The notes beneath the pieces were generated by a model that saw only the letters and a program-made list of their open reading frames with translations, searched no databases and was not told the DNA's origin. This document shows positions 28,898 to 37,754 of a stretch of 64,000 bases of DNA, piece by piece (position 1 is the stretch's first letter; every line of letters starts with the position of its first letter). The stretch lies in assembly GCA_036251935.1 (NCBI GenBank), contig CP133967.1, positions 1,187,488-1,251,487 of the forward strand, given 5' to 3'. This DNA comes from Orbaceae bacterium lpD04 (lineage in GTDB: Bacteria > Pseudomonadota > Gammaproteobacteria > Enterobacterales > Orbaceae). The position numbers and the translations under genes were made by a program.

Positions 28898-30187
28898 CTA
28901 TTTTTCACTGTTATATTTTTTGCCTAAAAGCGCGATGAGTATTGCGCATAAAATGGTAAATAAAGATAACGTCATTGATCCTGCTATATGGTTATCCATG
29001 ATTTTGTCAGCATACACGCGGATCATCGGTGCTAAAAAGCTGCAAAATGCGCCTAAGGTTGTAATAAAACCGATGCCAGCAGCTAAAGCAGGGCCTGTTA
29101 ATATTTGTGGTGGAAAAGTCCAAAATACGGGTTGTACGGCAAGAAAACCCGTTGCACAAAAGCACAATGCAATGATTGCAATAATTGGACCCGCCAATGC
29201 TGATATAGCAAGCCCAGTTGCGGCTGCAAGCATGCAAAGAACTGAAATACTAACGCGTTTATTTGAAAATTTATCAGCGTAACGTGGAATATAATAGACA
29301 CCTAATGCGGATATCGCCCACGGGATCGCAGCCACTAAAGAGGCTTTGAAACCAAGATTGGTCCCCATTAAATCGGCAACTTGTGATGGAAGGAAGAATA
29401 ATAGACCATATACACCAATTTGAATTGTTCCATAAATCAATGCTAAGTGCCATACGTTGAAATTTTTGAGCGCATCGCTAACTTTACTGGCGGTGGTTGA
29501 TTTTTGTTCTAATGCTAATTGCGCAGTAAGTGCATCTTTTTCTGCTTGGGTTAAGTAGCGAGCCTCTGAGGGTTTATTATCTAAAAAGAAGAAACAGATA
29601 AATCCTAAAACAGCGGCAGGAAGCCCTTCAAGTACAAACATCCAAAACCAGCCTGGCTTACCAAGTAAGCCATGTAATTCTAGTAATGCGCCCGAAATGG
29701 GTGAGCCTAAGGTTAATGCTAAAGGTACGCCCAAAACAAATATTCCAATAGCCGTTCCCCTAATTTTATTAGGGAAGAAAATCGATGCAAGCAGCAGAAT
29801 TCCAGGGTAAAAGCAGGCTTCAGCCATGCCTAATACAAAGCGTAAAATAATAAATTCGACTTCGTTAGTTACAAAGCCGGTTAATGCTGATAGTAATCCC
29901 CACAACATAGTGGTTGCACCAAGCCAACGCTTAGCACCTAATTTAGCCATCATTAAATTAGCAGGGACACCACATAATGCATAAGATGCAAAAAAAATAC
30001 CAGCACCTAATGCATAAGCTTCGTTGCTAAGGTTGATATCAGCCGCGAATGCATCTTTAGCAAAACCAATATTTACACGATCGATAAATGCTACAAAATA
30101 CATGATGAACATAAATGGCATTAATCGTCGCCAAGTTTTTTTTATGGCAGAATTGAGTACGGGATTATCAAACGTATGAATAGACAT
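28898..30187 (-). CDS. MFS sugar-acid transporter, ACS family (RhmT-like)
   Basis: A 12-span major facilitator of the anion:cation symporter group, 429 residues. It is strikingly close to E. coli RhmT (L-rhamnonate transporter): LSNEAYALGAGIFFASYA near 52, GVPLALTLGSPISGALLE near 150 and FLAVQPVFWTFPPQ near 345. It probably imports the sugar acid that the downstream dehydratase uses. GAGGTGAAG precedes the start. The 3' end is 61 bases before the dehydratase start, so both are likely cotranscribed. Rhamnonate or fuconate cannot be told apart from sequence. Confidence 0.87.
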   Translation of the reverse strand: MSIHTFDNPVLNSAIKKTWRRLMPFMFIMYFVAFIDRVNIGFAKDAFAADINLSNEAYALGAGIFFASYALCGVPANLMMAKLGAKRWLGATTMLWGLLSALTGFVTNEVEFIILRFVLGMAEACFYPGILLLASIFFPNKIRGTAIGIFVLGVPLALTLGSPISGALLELHGLLGKPGWFWMFVLEGLPAAVLGFICFFFLDNKPSEARYLTQAEKDALTAQLALEQKSTTASKVSDALKNFNVWHLALIYGTIQIGVYGLLFFLPSQVADLMGTNLGFKASLVAAIPWAISALGVYYIPRYADKFSNKRVSISVLCMLAAATGLAISALAGPIIAIIALCFCATGFLAVQPVFWTFPPQILTGPALAAGIGFITTLGAFCSFLAPMIRVYADKIMDNHIAGSMTLSLFTILCAILIALLGKKYNSEK

Positions 30188-30226
30188 TGCTTCACCTCTT
30201 TTTAAATTATAATTTTACGGCTTACA

Positions 30227-30258
30227 CCAATATACTGAAATATATATCCATATATTGG
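30227..30258. promoter_or_regulatory. inverted repeat, candidate IclR-type operator
   Basis: CCAATATA (30227-30234) and TATATTGG (30251-30258) are exact inverted repeats 16 bases apart, 40 bases before the transporter start. A CAGTATAT core here is shared with the region upstream of the iclR-type gene (around 31248-31255). Confidence 0.4.
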
Positions 30259-30302
30259 TATTGATTCTAAGAGGGTTAATTTAATTTAACAATATCAGTC
30301 GT

Positions 30303-30319
30303 GATTTGAATTTCAAATC
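30303..30319. promoter_or_regulatory. palindrome upstream of the transporter gene
   Basis: GATTTGAA-T-TTCAAATC is a perfect 8+1+8 palindrome about 115 bases before the transporter start; no T tail follows, so it looks like a protein-binding site. Confidence 0.35.
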
Positions 30320-30397
30320 TGTGAGATGGATCATATTTTATATTCGAGTGTTACAATTAAAGCGAAAGAGGAATAGAAACTGATTATTATTTAGGAT

Positions 30398-30424
30398 GTA
30401 AGGCTGTTTTTTAAGCAGCCTTAC
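30398..30424 (-). terminator. hairpin after the IclR-family gene
   Basis: GTAAGGCTG (30398-30406) and CAGCCTTAC (30416-30424) form a perfect 9-bp stem, 32 bases after the regulator stop. The T-run is in the loop and not after the stem, so strength is uncertain. If it works, the regulator has a separate transcript from the cassette. Confidence 0.5.
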
Positions 30425-30455
30425 CGTTGATATTTAATGTTATTAACACTAAAAA

Positions 30456-31208
30456 TTAGCTAATTTTTTGGGTAAGAATTGCAGCTGACTCTATAGCATA
30501 TTGAGCAAAAAGCGTAATTTTATCTGTCGGCATTTGAAACACAACACCTGAAGTACTAATTGCGGCAACGACGTTACCTTGACGGTCAAAAACAGGTACA
30601 GCAATGCAGGTGACACCTTCAAAATCTTCACCATTATCAAACGCCCAACCATTTTTACGAACCTTATCTAGTTCTAGCTTAAATTTAGTCCGTGTTGTTA
30701 TGGTTGTTTTTGTGTGAGCAGGTAAGTTTTCATCTGGAAGTAATAGGTCAACTTGCTTTTCGGGTAACCATGCTAATAATACTTTACCTAAACCTGAGCA
30801 GTGTAGTGATAAGCGTTTACCAAGCCAACTTTTTACCATAATCGCATTTGGACTATCGACTTTGGCAAGGTAAATGGCTGAATCATTATCGAGCACACCT
30901 AAATGGCAAGCTAGGTGAGTTTTATCCCGCAGCTGTGTAAGCGGCTCTATCGCCAGCTCTCGAATATTAAATTGTTCAACAGATTTATTGCCAAATTCAT
31001 AAAACACGAGACCCAAAAAATATTTACCGTCATTTTGCCTTAGCAAATTATTTGCAACTAAGCTTGCTAATAACGTTGAAGTTGAACTTTGTGGTAATGA
31101 CAAACCTTGATATATTTGTGTATAGGTTACTCCACCATTTTGGGCAATAAAGTGAAATATTCGAGTTGCTTTATCTATTGCTGGTGCTTGGGTTGATATC
31201 GATTTCAT
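30456..31208 (-). CDS. IclR-family transcriptional regulator of the sugar-acid cassette
   Basis: A 250-residue regulator with an N-terminal winged helix (about 8-68, GGVTYTQIYQGLSLPQSSTS) and a C-terminal effector domain (about 80-245) ending with the family-typical GFEGVTCIAVPVF-like DFEGVTCIAVPVFDR. I chose the ATG at 31208 (MKSISTQ); a TTG at 31238 would add ten residues. It is the first gene upstream of the transporter-dehydratase-aldolase-FucO row on the same strand. It probably controls the row in response to a sugar-acid intermediate (inference); the C. jejuni fucose locus has a regulator of the same family. Confidence 0.88.
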   Translation of the reverse strand: MKSISTQAPAIDKATRIFHFIAQNGGVTYTQIYQGLSLPQSSTSTLLASLVANNLLRQNDGKYFLGLVFYEFGNKSVEQFNIRELAIEPLTQLRDKTHLACHLGVLDNDSAIYLAKVDSPNAIMVKSWLGKRLSLHCSGLGKVLLAWLPEKQVDLLLPDENLPAHTKTTITTRTKFKLELDKVRKNGWAFDNGEDFEGVTCIAVPVFDRQGNVVAAISTSGVVFQMPTDKITLFAQYAIESAAILTQKIS

Positions 31209-31415
31209 TGATTGATCATAGCTTAATGAAATATTCAAATTAATTATCAGTATATATGATTTTATAACGTTTCGGTATACCCACTAGTTGTTAAGTTAAT
31301 TACATTCATATTAGTTTGATGAAATAATTCTTTAGTAAATACATACTTAATCATATTGACACAATTTTATTATTGTTCAAAATGCACTAAATTATTTTTA
31401 ATAAAGGGCCTAATT

Positions 31416-32522
31416 ATGAATAACCGCTTAAATATAGATTGGGAAACGTTTCTTAAAGATTATTGGCAAAAAAAACCAGTAATATTACGCCAGGCTTTTT
31501 TAGATTTTGTCGATCCAATTACGCCTGATGAGCTAGCTGGGCTTGCTGCTGAAACTGAAATTGAAAGCCGCATTGTCAGTAATAAAGGCGGCAAATGGGA
31601 TGCTAAATATGGCCCATTTGAAGAATATGATCATTTAGGTGAAAGTAATTGGAGCTTGCTGGTACAAGCTGTCGATCATTGGCACCAAGAGGCGGCTACT
31701 TTAGTTGAACCTTTTAAAGTATTACCTCATTGGCAATTTGAAGATTTGATGATCTCTTATGCCACGCCGCAAGGTGGTGTTGGCCCTCATATTGATAATT
31801 ATGATGTATTTATTACTCAGGGAATGGGCAAGCGTCGTTGGAGAGTGGGGGATCGTAATCCGAATTATCATCAATTTAGTGCCCATGCAGCGTTATTGCA
31901 TGTAGAAGCTTATGAGCCAATTATTGATGAAGATCTTAATCCTGGTGATATTCTTTATATTCCAATTGGCTATCCGCATGATGGCGTAAGTTTGACAGAG
32001 TCTTTAAGCTATTCCATCGGATTTAGAACGCCAACATCACAAGAATTATTAACAGGTTTTGCGGACTATGTGTTGGATAATTTGCCAAAAGGTATTTTCT
32101 ATCAAGATCCGAGCTTAGAGTTATCTGATAAACCTTATCAGATTAATTCTTACGAGATTGAAATACTTAAATCACAAATATGTTCATTAGTTCATGATAA
32201 TAATTTGTTTGTTGATTGGTTTGGTAAGCAAACGAGTCAGCCTATGCATGAACTTAATATTATTCCTTTAGAACCGCCATATTCATTAGATGAATTGATC
32301 GAAGAAGTTGATAATGGCGCTCATTTGTATCGAGTACCAAGTATTCGTATTTTTAAATTGAGTAATAAAGGCTATATACATGGAGAAAATATCCCATTAC
32401 CTGAACAATATATCGATCTCTTATGCCAAAAAGATGAACTTTCAAGCGAAGATTTAGATGATAAAATATTATTAGAAGGTCTTCTTGAGTTTGTTAATAA
32501 AGGTTTTTGGTATTTTGAATAA
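31416..32522 (+). CDS. roxA: 50S ribosomal protein L16 arginine 3-hydroxylase RoxA (YcfD)
   Basis: A JmjC-type 2-oxoglutarate oxygenase that hydroxylates an arginine of L16. The iron ligands are visible in GVGPHIDNYDVF (His and Asp) and IGYPHDGVS (His). LPHWQFEDLMISYATPQGG, RRWRVGD and the C-terminal winged-helix dimer region match E. coli RoxA end to end. I chose the ATG at 31416 (MNNRLNIDW), which has AAAGGG upstream and aligns with the E. coli start; 368 residues against 373. A strong terminator follows. Confidence 0.93.
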   Translation: MNNRLNIDWETFLKDYWQKKPVILRQAFLDFVDPITPDELAGLAAETEIESRIVSNKGGKWDAKYGPFEEYDHLGESNWSLLVQAVDHWHQEAATLVEPFKVLPHWQFEDLMISYATPQGGVGPHIDNYDVFITQGMGKRRWRVGDRNPNYHQFSAHAALLHVEAYEPIIDEDLNPGDILYIPIGYPHDGVSLTESLSYSIGFRTPTSQELLTGFADYVLDNLPKGIFYQDPSLELSDKPYQINSYEIEILKSQICSLVHDNNLFVDWFGKQTSQPMHELNIIPLEPPYSLDELIEEVDNGAHLYRVPSIRIFKLSNKGYIHGENIPLPEQYIDLLCQKDELSSEDLDDKILLEGLLEFVNKGFWYFE

Positions 32523-32528
32523 ATATCG

Positions 32529-32556
32529 ATGGGGGATTATTGCCCCCATTTTTTTA
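32529..32556 (+). terminator. roxA terminator
   Basis: ATGGGGG (32529-32535) and CCCCCAT (32543-32549) form a 7-bp GC-rich stem followed by a run of seven T. Confidence 0.9.
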
Positions 32557-32563
32557 GCACTAA

Positions 32564-33988
32564 TTAGCTATCGTGGCCAATTGTATTGACAAAAATCATG
32601 TTAGTTGTGCCGACTTTACCTAGCGGAACACCCGCTGTAATAATTACTTGATCACCCGTTGTAAGATCCCCTTTATTCATGCATTGCTTGATAGCATCAC
32701 GAATCATTAATTCAGTATTCTTTTCTTTCTCATTGCCTTTTATTGGAATAACTCCCCAAACGAGTTGCAGTTGGCGTAATGTTTTTTCATAGGGAGAAAC
32801 CGCATAAATTGGTGTAGATGGGCGATATTTAGAAACCATTTGTGCAGTTGTGCCGCTCTCTGTTACGGTTATAATGCCTTTTGCATTTAGCTCGTGGCTG
32901 ACTTGCACACAAGCATGGCAAATCGCATTGGTTGTGACTGTTTTGTGATAGCCGTAACGTGAAAGGCTCACTTCGGTATCCAATGTTGGCTCAATACATT
33001 TTGCAATCGCTACCATTGTTTGAACCGCTTCAAGTGGGTAGCTGCCTGACGCCGTTTCTCCACTTAACATTATCGCATCACTCCCATCTAAGATGGCATT
33101 AGCTACATCGCTAGCTTCGGCTCTAGTAGGCCTTGGGTTGATGGTCATACTTTCTAACATTTGGGTTGCTGTAATAACGGGTTTACCTGCTTGATTACAG
33201 AGTTTTATCATCTGCTTTTGTAATAATGGTACTCTTTCTGCCGGAATTTCGACACCTAAATCTCCCCGCGCAATCATGAATCCATCTGCTAAATTTAAAA
33301 TTTCTTGCATATTTTTAACGCCTTCAGCATTTTCAATTTTTGCAATAATTTGTACCCTAGCATCTTGCTTAGTTAATAATTGTTTAATTGACTCAATATC
33401 TTTTGCTCGCTGCACAAATGAGGCTGCGATAAAATCAATATCTTCTTTTAAACCGAATAAAATATCGTCGATATCTTTGTCAGATAGGAAGGGTAAACTA
33501 AGGTTCGCGCCCGGTACGGCTACACGTTTATTGTTACTTATTTCACCAGTATTTTCGATGGTGGTAATAATATCAAGTTCTTTGATTTCGGTGACTGTTA
33601 GTCTAATTAATCCGTCAGATAGCAATATTTGATTACCAATAACCACTTCTTGAGCAAGTGGTTTATGGTTAATTGAAACTATTTTGTCATCACCTTCAAT
33701 ATCCCGACCCGTTAACGTAAATTGATTACCTTGTTTGAGAATAACTTTACCTTCTTTAAACTTGCCTAAACGCATTTCAGGGCCTTTAGTATCAAGCATT
33801 ATGGCAATATTAATATCTAATTTTTGTGCAATACTTTTGACTAATCGTATATGTGTTTGATGGCTTGCTTGAGTGCCGTGGGAAAAATTAAACCGAGCGA
33901 CATCCATTCCGTTTAAAATTAATGATTCGATTATCTCTGGCTGGATTGTAGATGGACCCATTGTACAAACAATTTTAGTCTTTTTCAT
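32564..33988 (-). CDS. pykF: pyruvate kinase
   Basis: Last step of glycolysis, phosphoenolpyruvate plus ADP to pyruvate plus ATP. It has the substrate-binding MDVARFNFSHG near 31, DTKGPEMR near 66, the catalytic Lys in IIAKIENAEG near 217 and the signature MIARGDLGVEIPAE near 241. The start is the Met of MKKTKIVC at 33988, with GAGGAAATT directly upstream; a longer reading to 34027 is not needed. 474 residues, like E. coli PykF (470). Allocation to the F type is by length and start, not by regulatory residues. Confidence 0.94.
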   Translation of the reverse strand: MKKTKIVCTMGPSTIQPEIIESLILNGMDVARFNFSHGTQASHQTHIRLVKSIAQKLDINIAIMLDTKGPEMRLGKFKEGKVILKQGNQFTLTGRDIEGDDKIVSINHKPLAQEVVIGNQILLSDGLIRLTVTEIKELDIITTIENTGEISNNKRVAVPGANLSLPFLSDKDIDDILFGLKEDIDFIAASFVQRAKDIESIKQLLTKQDARVQIIAKIENAEGVKNMQEILNLADGFMIARGDLGVEIPAERVPLLQKQMIKLCNQAGKPVITATQMLESMTINPRPTRAEASDVANAILDGSDAIMLSGETASGSYPLEAVQTMVAIAKCIEPTLDTEVSLSRYGYHKTVTTNAICHACVQVSHELNAKGIITVTESGTTAQMVSKYRPSTPIYAVSPYEKTLRQLQLVWGVIPIKGNEKEKNTELMIRDAIKQCMNKGDLTTGDQVIITAGVPLGKVGTTNMIFVNTIGHDS

Positions 33989-34311
33989 AATTTCCTCAAT
34001 GATAATAAATATAACTTTATTAGCCAAAATTCACGCAATTGTTAAAAATTAATATAACAAAATATTGATGATTAAATAATCATTATTCAATTATCGTAGA
34101 AAAAATGTGATCAAGGTCATTTATTTTAGCTTTGTTTAGTTATTGAAATTTATCAAATATTATTCTTTTTTATGTCATAACGCTTAGTATTAGTTGATTC
34201 AATGGCATATTTTTTGCTTTATTGTGCAATATCAAGCAAAATGGCACACATATTTTTTGTCGAAAAATGGACAGTAACAAAAAATAGTTAATTAAAATAT
34301 TTGAGGTAATA
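33989..34311. promoter_or_regulatory. divergent region between pyruvate kinase and an MFS transporter
   Basis: Must hold both promoters. A CRP-like TGTGA-N6-TCATT sits at 34106-34121, matching one half-site fully and three bases of the other. No small gene or terminator is seen. Confidence 0.35.
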
Positions 34312-35553
34312 ATGATAAGTGAAATAGACTCAGCGAAGCAGTCGGCAAGTGAAACAGCGCCAGTAACGTCATATCAAAAGAAAACCCTATTTGCATCAAC
34401 CGTAGGCTATGCTTTAGATGGTATGGATATTATGTTGCTTGGTTTTTGTATGCCAATGATTATGGCATATTTTAGCTTAGATCCAACCGAGGCTGGCGTA
34501 TTAAATACAATAACGCTATTAGGTGCAGTGTTTGGTGGTATTATTTTTGGGGTTATGGCCGATAAATATGGACGAGTAAGAGTTTTTTCATGGACTATTT
34601 TGATTTTCTCGTTTTTCACTGGCTTATGCGCTATTGCACCAAATTATGAAACGTTTGCACTATTTCGATTCTTAAGTGGACTGGGATTAGGTGGTGAATT
34701 TGGTATTGGTATGACATTAGTATCAGAAAGCTGGCCGAAAAGTAAACGTTCAAGAGCAACGTCTATTGTTGCATTAGGTTTTCAATTAGGTATTATTCTA
34801 GCAACGCTAACCGTTACCTTTATCGGTGATTATTTTGGTTGGAGATGGGCATTTGCTGTCGGTGTGCTTCCCGCATTATTTGTTGCTTGGACTCGTAAAG
34901 GGTTAAAAGAGCCGGAAATTTGGCAAAAACTAAAAGATAACAATAAAAATACTATCTCAGTGGGTAAATTATTTAAAAATCCGCGCACAACATTTACAAC
35001 AATTGGCTTAACTGTTGCTTGTACTGTTCAAAATTTTGGCTTCTATGGTCTAATGGTTTGGATGCCAACAATGATTGCCAACGAACTAAAATTACCGTTT
35101 AAAAATACCACATTTTGGACTATTTCAACAACCATCGGTATGGTTGTTGGTATTATTATTTTTGGTTGGTTATGCGATAAATTAGGTCGCCGTCCTTCTT
35201 ATATTATCTTTTTATTAATTTCATCTGTTTCTATTTGGTTTTATTTTCAGCAAACAGATATGGTTGTACTCATTGTTTTTGGTTCTGCTATCGGCTTTTT
35301 TGTTAATGGTATGATGGGCGGGTATGGCGCTTTGCTAGCTGAGCATTATCCGACTGATGCTCGCTCTAGTGCCGAAAATATTATCTTTAATGTTGGGCGG
35401 GGGATTGCAGGTATTGCGCAAGTGTTAATTGGCTATTTAGCAACGAAATACTCAATTAGCTATGCTTTAGCACTACTTTCTGGGGCGTATTTATTATCTG
35501 CATTTGCTTTCTTCTTTCTGATCCCAGAAACCAAAGGTAAAGATTTAGAATAA
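34312..35553 (+). CDS. MFS transporter, aromatic/organic acid:H+ symporter-like
   Basis: A 413-residue major facilitator with 12 predicted spans. The first loop has the YALDGMDIMLLGF segment with a membrane Asp typical of acid:H+ symporters, followed by GVMADKYGRVRVF (loop 2-3 motif) near 82 and GLGLGGEFGIGMTLVSE near 122. Closest by pattern to the AAHS/SHS groups that carry lactate, pyruvate, sialate or aromatic acids. No catabolic genes adjoin it, so the substrate is unknown. It is divergent from pyruvate kinase. A GAGG ribosome binding site precedes ATG. Confidence 0.8.
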   Translation: MISEIDSAKQSASETAPVTSYQKKTLFASTVGYALDGMDIMLLGFCMPMIMAYFSLDPTEAGVLNTITLLGAVFGGIIFGVMADKYGRVRVFSWTILIFSFFTGLCAIAPNYETFALFRFLSGLGLGGEFGIGMTLVSESWPKSKRSRATSIVALGFQLGIILATLTVTFIGDYFGWRWAFAVGVLPALFVAWTRKGLKEPEIWQKLKDNNKNTISVGKLFKNPRTTFTTIGLTVACTVQNFGFYGLMVWMPTMIANELKLPFKNTTFWTISTTIGMVVGIIIFGWLCDKLGRRPSYIIFLLISSVSIWFYFQQTDMVVLIVFGSAIGFFVNGMMGGYGALLAEHYPTDARSSAENIIFNVGRGIAGIAQVLIGYLATKYSISYALALLSGAYLLSAFAFFFLIPETKGKDLE

Positions 35554-35604
35554 TTATTTGATTAATCAAATAATATCGCCTTCATTTATCTGTAAATGAA
35601 GGCG
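35553..35604 (+). terminator. tandem hairpins after the MFS gene
   Basis: A perfect 22-base palindrome (35553-35574), starting at the last base of the stop codon, is followed at once by a 12-bp stem, CGCCTTCATTTA (35577-35588) with TAAATGAAGGCG (35593-35604), and then T-rich sequence. Confidence 0.7.
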
Positions 35605-35843
35605 ACAATTGTATATTTCTTCTTTTATTTATCAAAACATATCGTATTATTGCCTTAGTTAAAGTCGGTTAGTTTTGATGGCTATTAGTCATTTTATTAA
35701 CAGTATCAGTTAGATTAGTTATACTCCTATTCACTTGTTTAGTAATGCATTAAGGCACTTTATTAAGTTATTTTTAAGTTAAATTTTAATAATACAATTA
35801 CCATCTAAATTCTAAATATTATAAATATTTGATATAGGCATAA

Positions 35844-36896
35844 ATGAAAATTAATTATTCTAAAATAAGACAATGGATCTTAATTGTTATACTTTGCATT
35901 GTTATCATCATACCGTTATATTTAAATAATGTACCTGCCGCTTTTTTACTCGGTTCAATATTGGCTGGGATCATTTTTTCATTAAAGAATGATAATTTAT
36001 CAGTGCCTAAACCTATTTTTAATCTATCACAAGGAATTTTAGGCTGCTTAACGGCTGAAGCGATAACGAGTAACGTTTTAACCGATTTGATATCATATTG
36101 GCCATTAGCATTAATTATTACGGTTTCAACGATTGTAATTAGCATGATACTTGGTATTTTTCTGGTGCGTTTTTCTTCCTTATCTGGCACCACCGCTATT
36201 TGGGGGATTATGCCCGGAGGGGCATCGGTGATGGTTGGTATTTGTGGTGATTATGGCGCAGATCCCAGATTAGTTGCTTTAATTCAGTATTGCCGAGTAA
36301 TATTTGTTGTCATTATGTTAGCGGTATTTTCACATTTTTTTGTTACAGAATTTAATACAAATATAGAGCCACAAACGAAATATATAACTGCACCTAGCCT
36401 AAATTTATTATATACATTAGCTATTGCTATTTTGGGTGTGTCGCTTACTCGATTAATAAAGCTGCCTTCTGGTCGAGTATTTATTCCAATGATTATTGGC
36501 GCGAGTTTGCAAATTAATGGTGTGATGGAGCTTGAAACGCCAGAATGGTTATTAATGATCTGTTTTTGTTCAATTGGCTTATCAGTTGGATTGCGTTTTA
36601 ATTTAGCGGTGATTAAGCTTGCAATTCGTACTTTACCTGCAATTTTATTAACTATTTTTATTATGTTAATTTTTTGCTATTTGCAAGCAAGTTTGCTCAG
36701 TGCCTATTTAGGTATCGATTATTTAACCTGCTTTTTAGCCACAAGTCCAGGCGGACTTGAAACTTCCGTCATCATTGCTTTAGATACTCACTCTAATTTA
36801 GCGATAATTTTGCCATTACAAATTTTACGTTTATTTAGCGTGCTGATATTTGGTCCAATCATCGCTAATTATATATCAAGAAAACTACAACCATAG
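35844..36896 (+). CDS. AbrB-family membrane transporter
   Basis: A 350-residue hydrophobic protein of the AbrB family (once called putative ammonia monooxygenase). It has about ten spans in two repeats, each with a Pro/Gly motif: TAIWGIMPGGASVMV near 122 and FLATSPGGLETSVI near 297, the paired hallmark of the family. E. coli AbrB (348 residues) is the nearest named relative; the substrate of the family is not established. The next gene begins 12 bases later, so the two are probably cotranscribed. Confidence 0.8.
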   Translation: MKINYSKIRQWILIVILCIVIIIPLYLNNVPAAFLLGSILAGIIFSLKNDNLSVPKPIFNLSQGILGCLTAEAITSNVLTDLISYWPLALIITVSTIVISMILGIFLVRFSSLSGTTAIWGIMPGGASVMVGICGDYGADPRLVALIQYCRVIFVVIMLAVFSHFFVTEFNTNIEPQTKYITAPSLNLLYTLAIAILGVSLTRLIKLPSGRVFIPMIIGASLQINGVMELETPEWLLMICFCSIGLSVGLRFNLAVIKLAIRTLPAILLTIFIMLIFCYLQASLLSAYLGIDYLTCFLATSPGGLETSVIIALDTHSNLAIILPLQILRLFSVLIFGPIIANYISRKLQP

Positions 36897-36908
36897 AGAA
36901 CAGTATAA

Positions 36909-37580
36909 ATGAAGCTTAAGTTAATGTTACATAAAAGTGCTATGATTAATCGTGGCTTGAATCTATTTATTGTTGGGCTTGCATTACTTGTTATTGGTTT
37001 CGAGACTTATACTTATTGGATTCAAAAAATTAGGCCTTGGCAACCAATATCGCCAATAGGGCGTGTCATTTTTTATTATAGTTTTTTTACTGTATTATCA
37101 AACATTATGTTAGTGATAAGCTGTTTGGTTTTATTATTTAAACCCTCATGTTCGAGCAAGGTTTTTAATGTCATTAGACTTAACGGCTTGGTCGGAGTAT
37201 TAATCACAATGATAGTTTATAATACGATGCTAAGAGGAATTCACCATCCTCCAACACCATTATTACGGCTTGCTAATGAATGTTTACATTTAATATTACC
37301 ATTACTTGGTATCATCACTTGGTTAATCTATGGTCCCTTTGGGCGAATTAAAGCTAATATTATTTTTTATTCTTTTTTATCGTTGTTAACTTATGGTCTC
37401 TATATTTTTATCCGGGGTTATTACACGGGACAATATCCTTATCCCTTTATCAATGTTAATCGAGTTGGTTATGAAAAAGCATTTTATGCAGCAATTGGTA
37501 TTGCCATATTGTTTTTTGCGCTGGTGATATTCTTGCTTGTCGTTGAACGAATTCGTATTAAAATTAGTAATAAGTATTAG
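36909..37580 (+). CDS. Pr6Pr family six-span membrane protein
   Basis: A 223-residue protein with six predicted membrane segments. The pattern YTYWI...FFTVLSNIM, HLILPLLGIITWLIYGP and the motif GQYPYPFINVNRVGY are those of the Pr6Pr/FAR-17a-AIG1-like family. The function in bacteria is unknown; animal relatives (AIG1) hydrolyse fatty-acid esters of hydroxy fatty acids. It follows the AbrB-type transporter closely. The methionine at residue 6 (MLHKSAM) is an alternative start. Confidence 0.75.
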   Translation: MKLKLMLHKSAMINRGLNLFIVGLALLVIGFETYTYWIQKIRPWQPISPIGRVIFYYSFFTVLSNIMLVISCLVLLFKPSCSSKVFNVIRLNGLVGVLITMIVYNTMLRGIHHPPTPLLRLANECLHLILPLLGIITWLIYGPFGRIKANIIFYSFLSLLTYGLYIFIRGYYTGQYPYPFINVNRVGYEKAFYAAIGIAILFFALVIFLLVVERIRIKISNKY

Positions 37581-37754
37581 CCAACGATCCTTTAAGTTAT
37601 CCCTATTAATAAATAAAAGTAATAATTTTAATGGTATTTTTATATTTAATTATTTCCCTAATAAAGGCGATAGGTTAAGTTGAATTTAAGCTGGAAATAC
37701 CGCATACTTATGAGCAATTTATTAAAAAATTTTTATTTAAGTAGAGGTTATTTT

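Noticed and set aside
34106-34121. A firm CRP site upstream of pyruvate kinase
   Set aside because: Only one half-site is perfect and the other has two mismatches, so it is mentioned only as a possibility.
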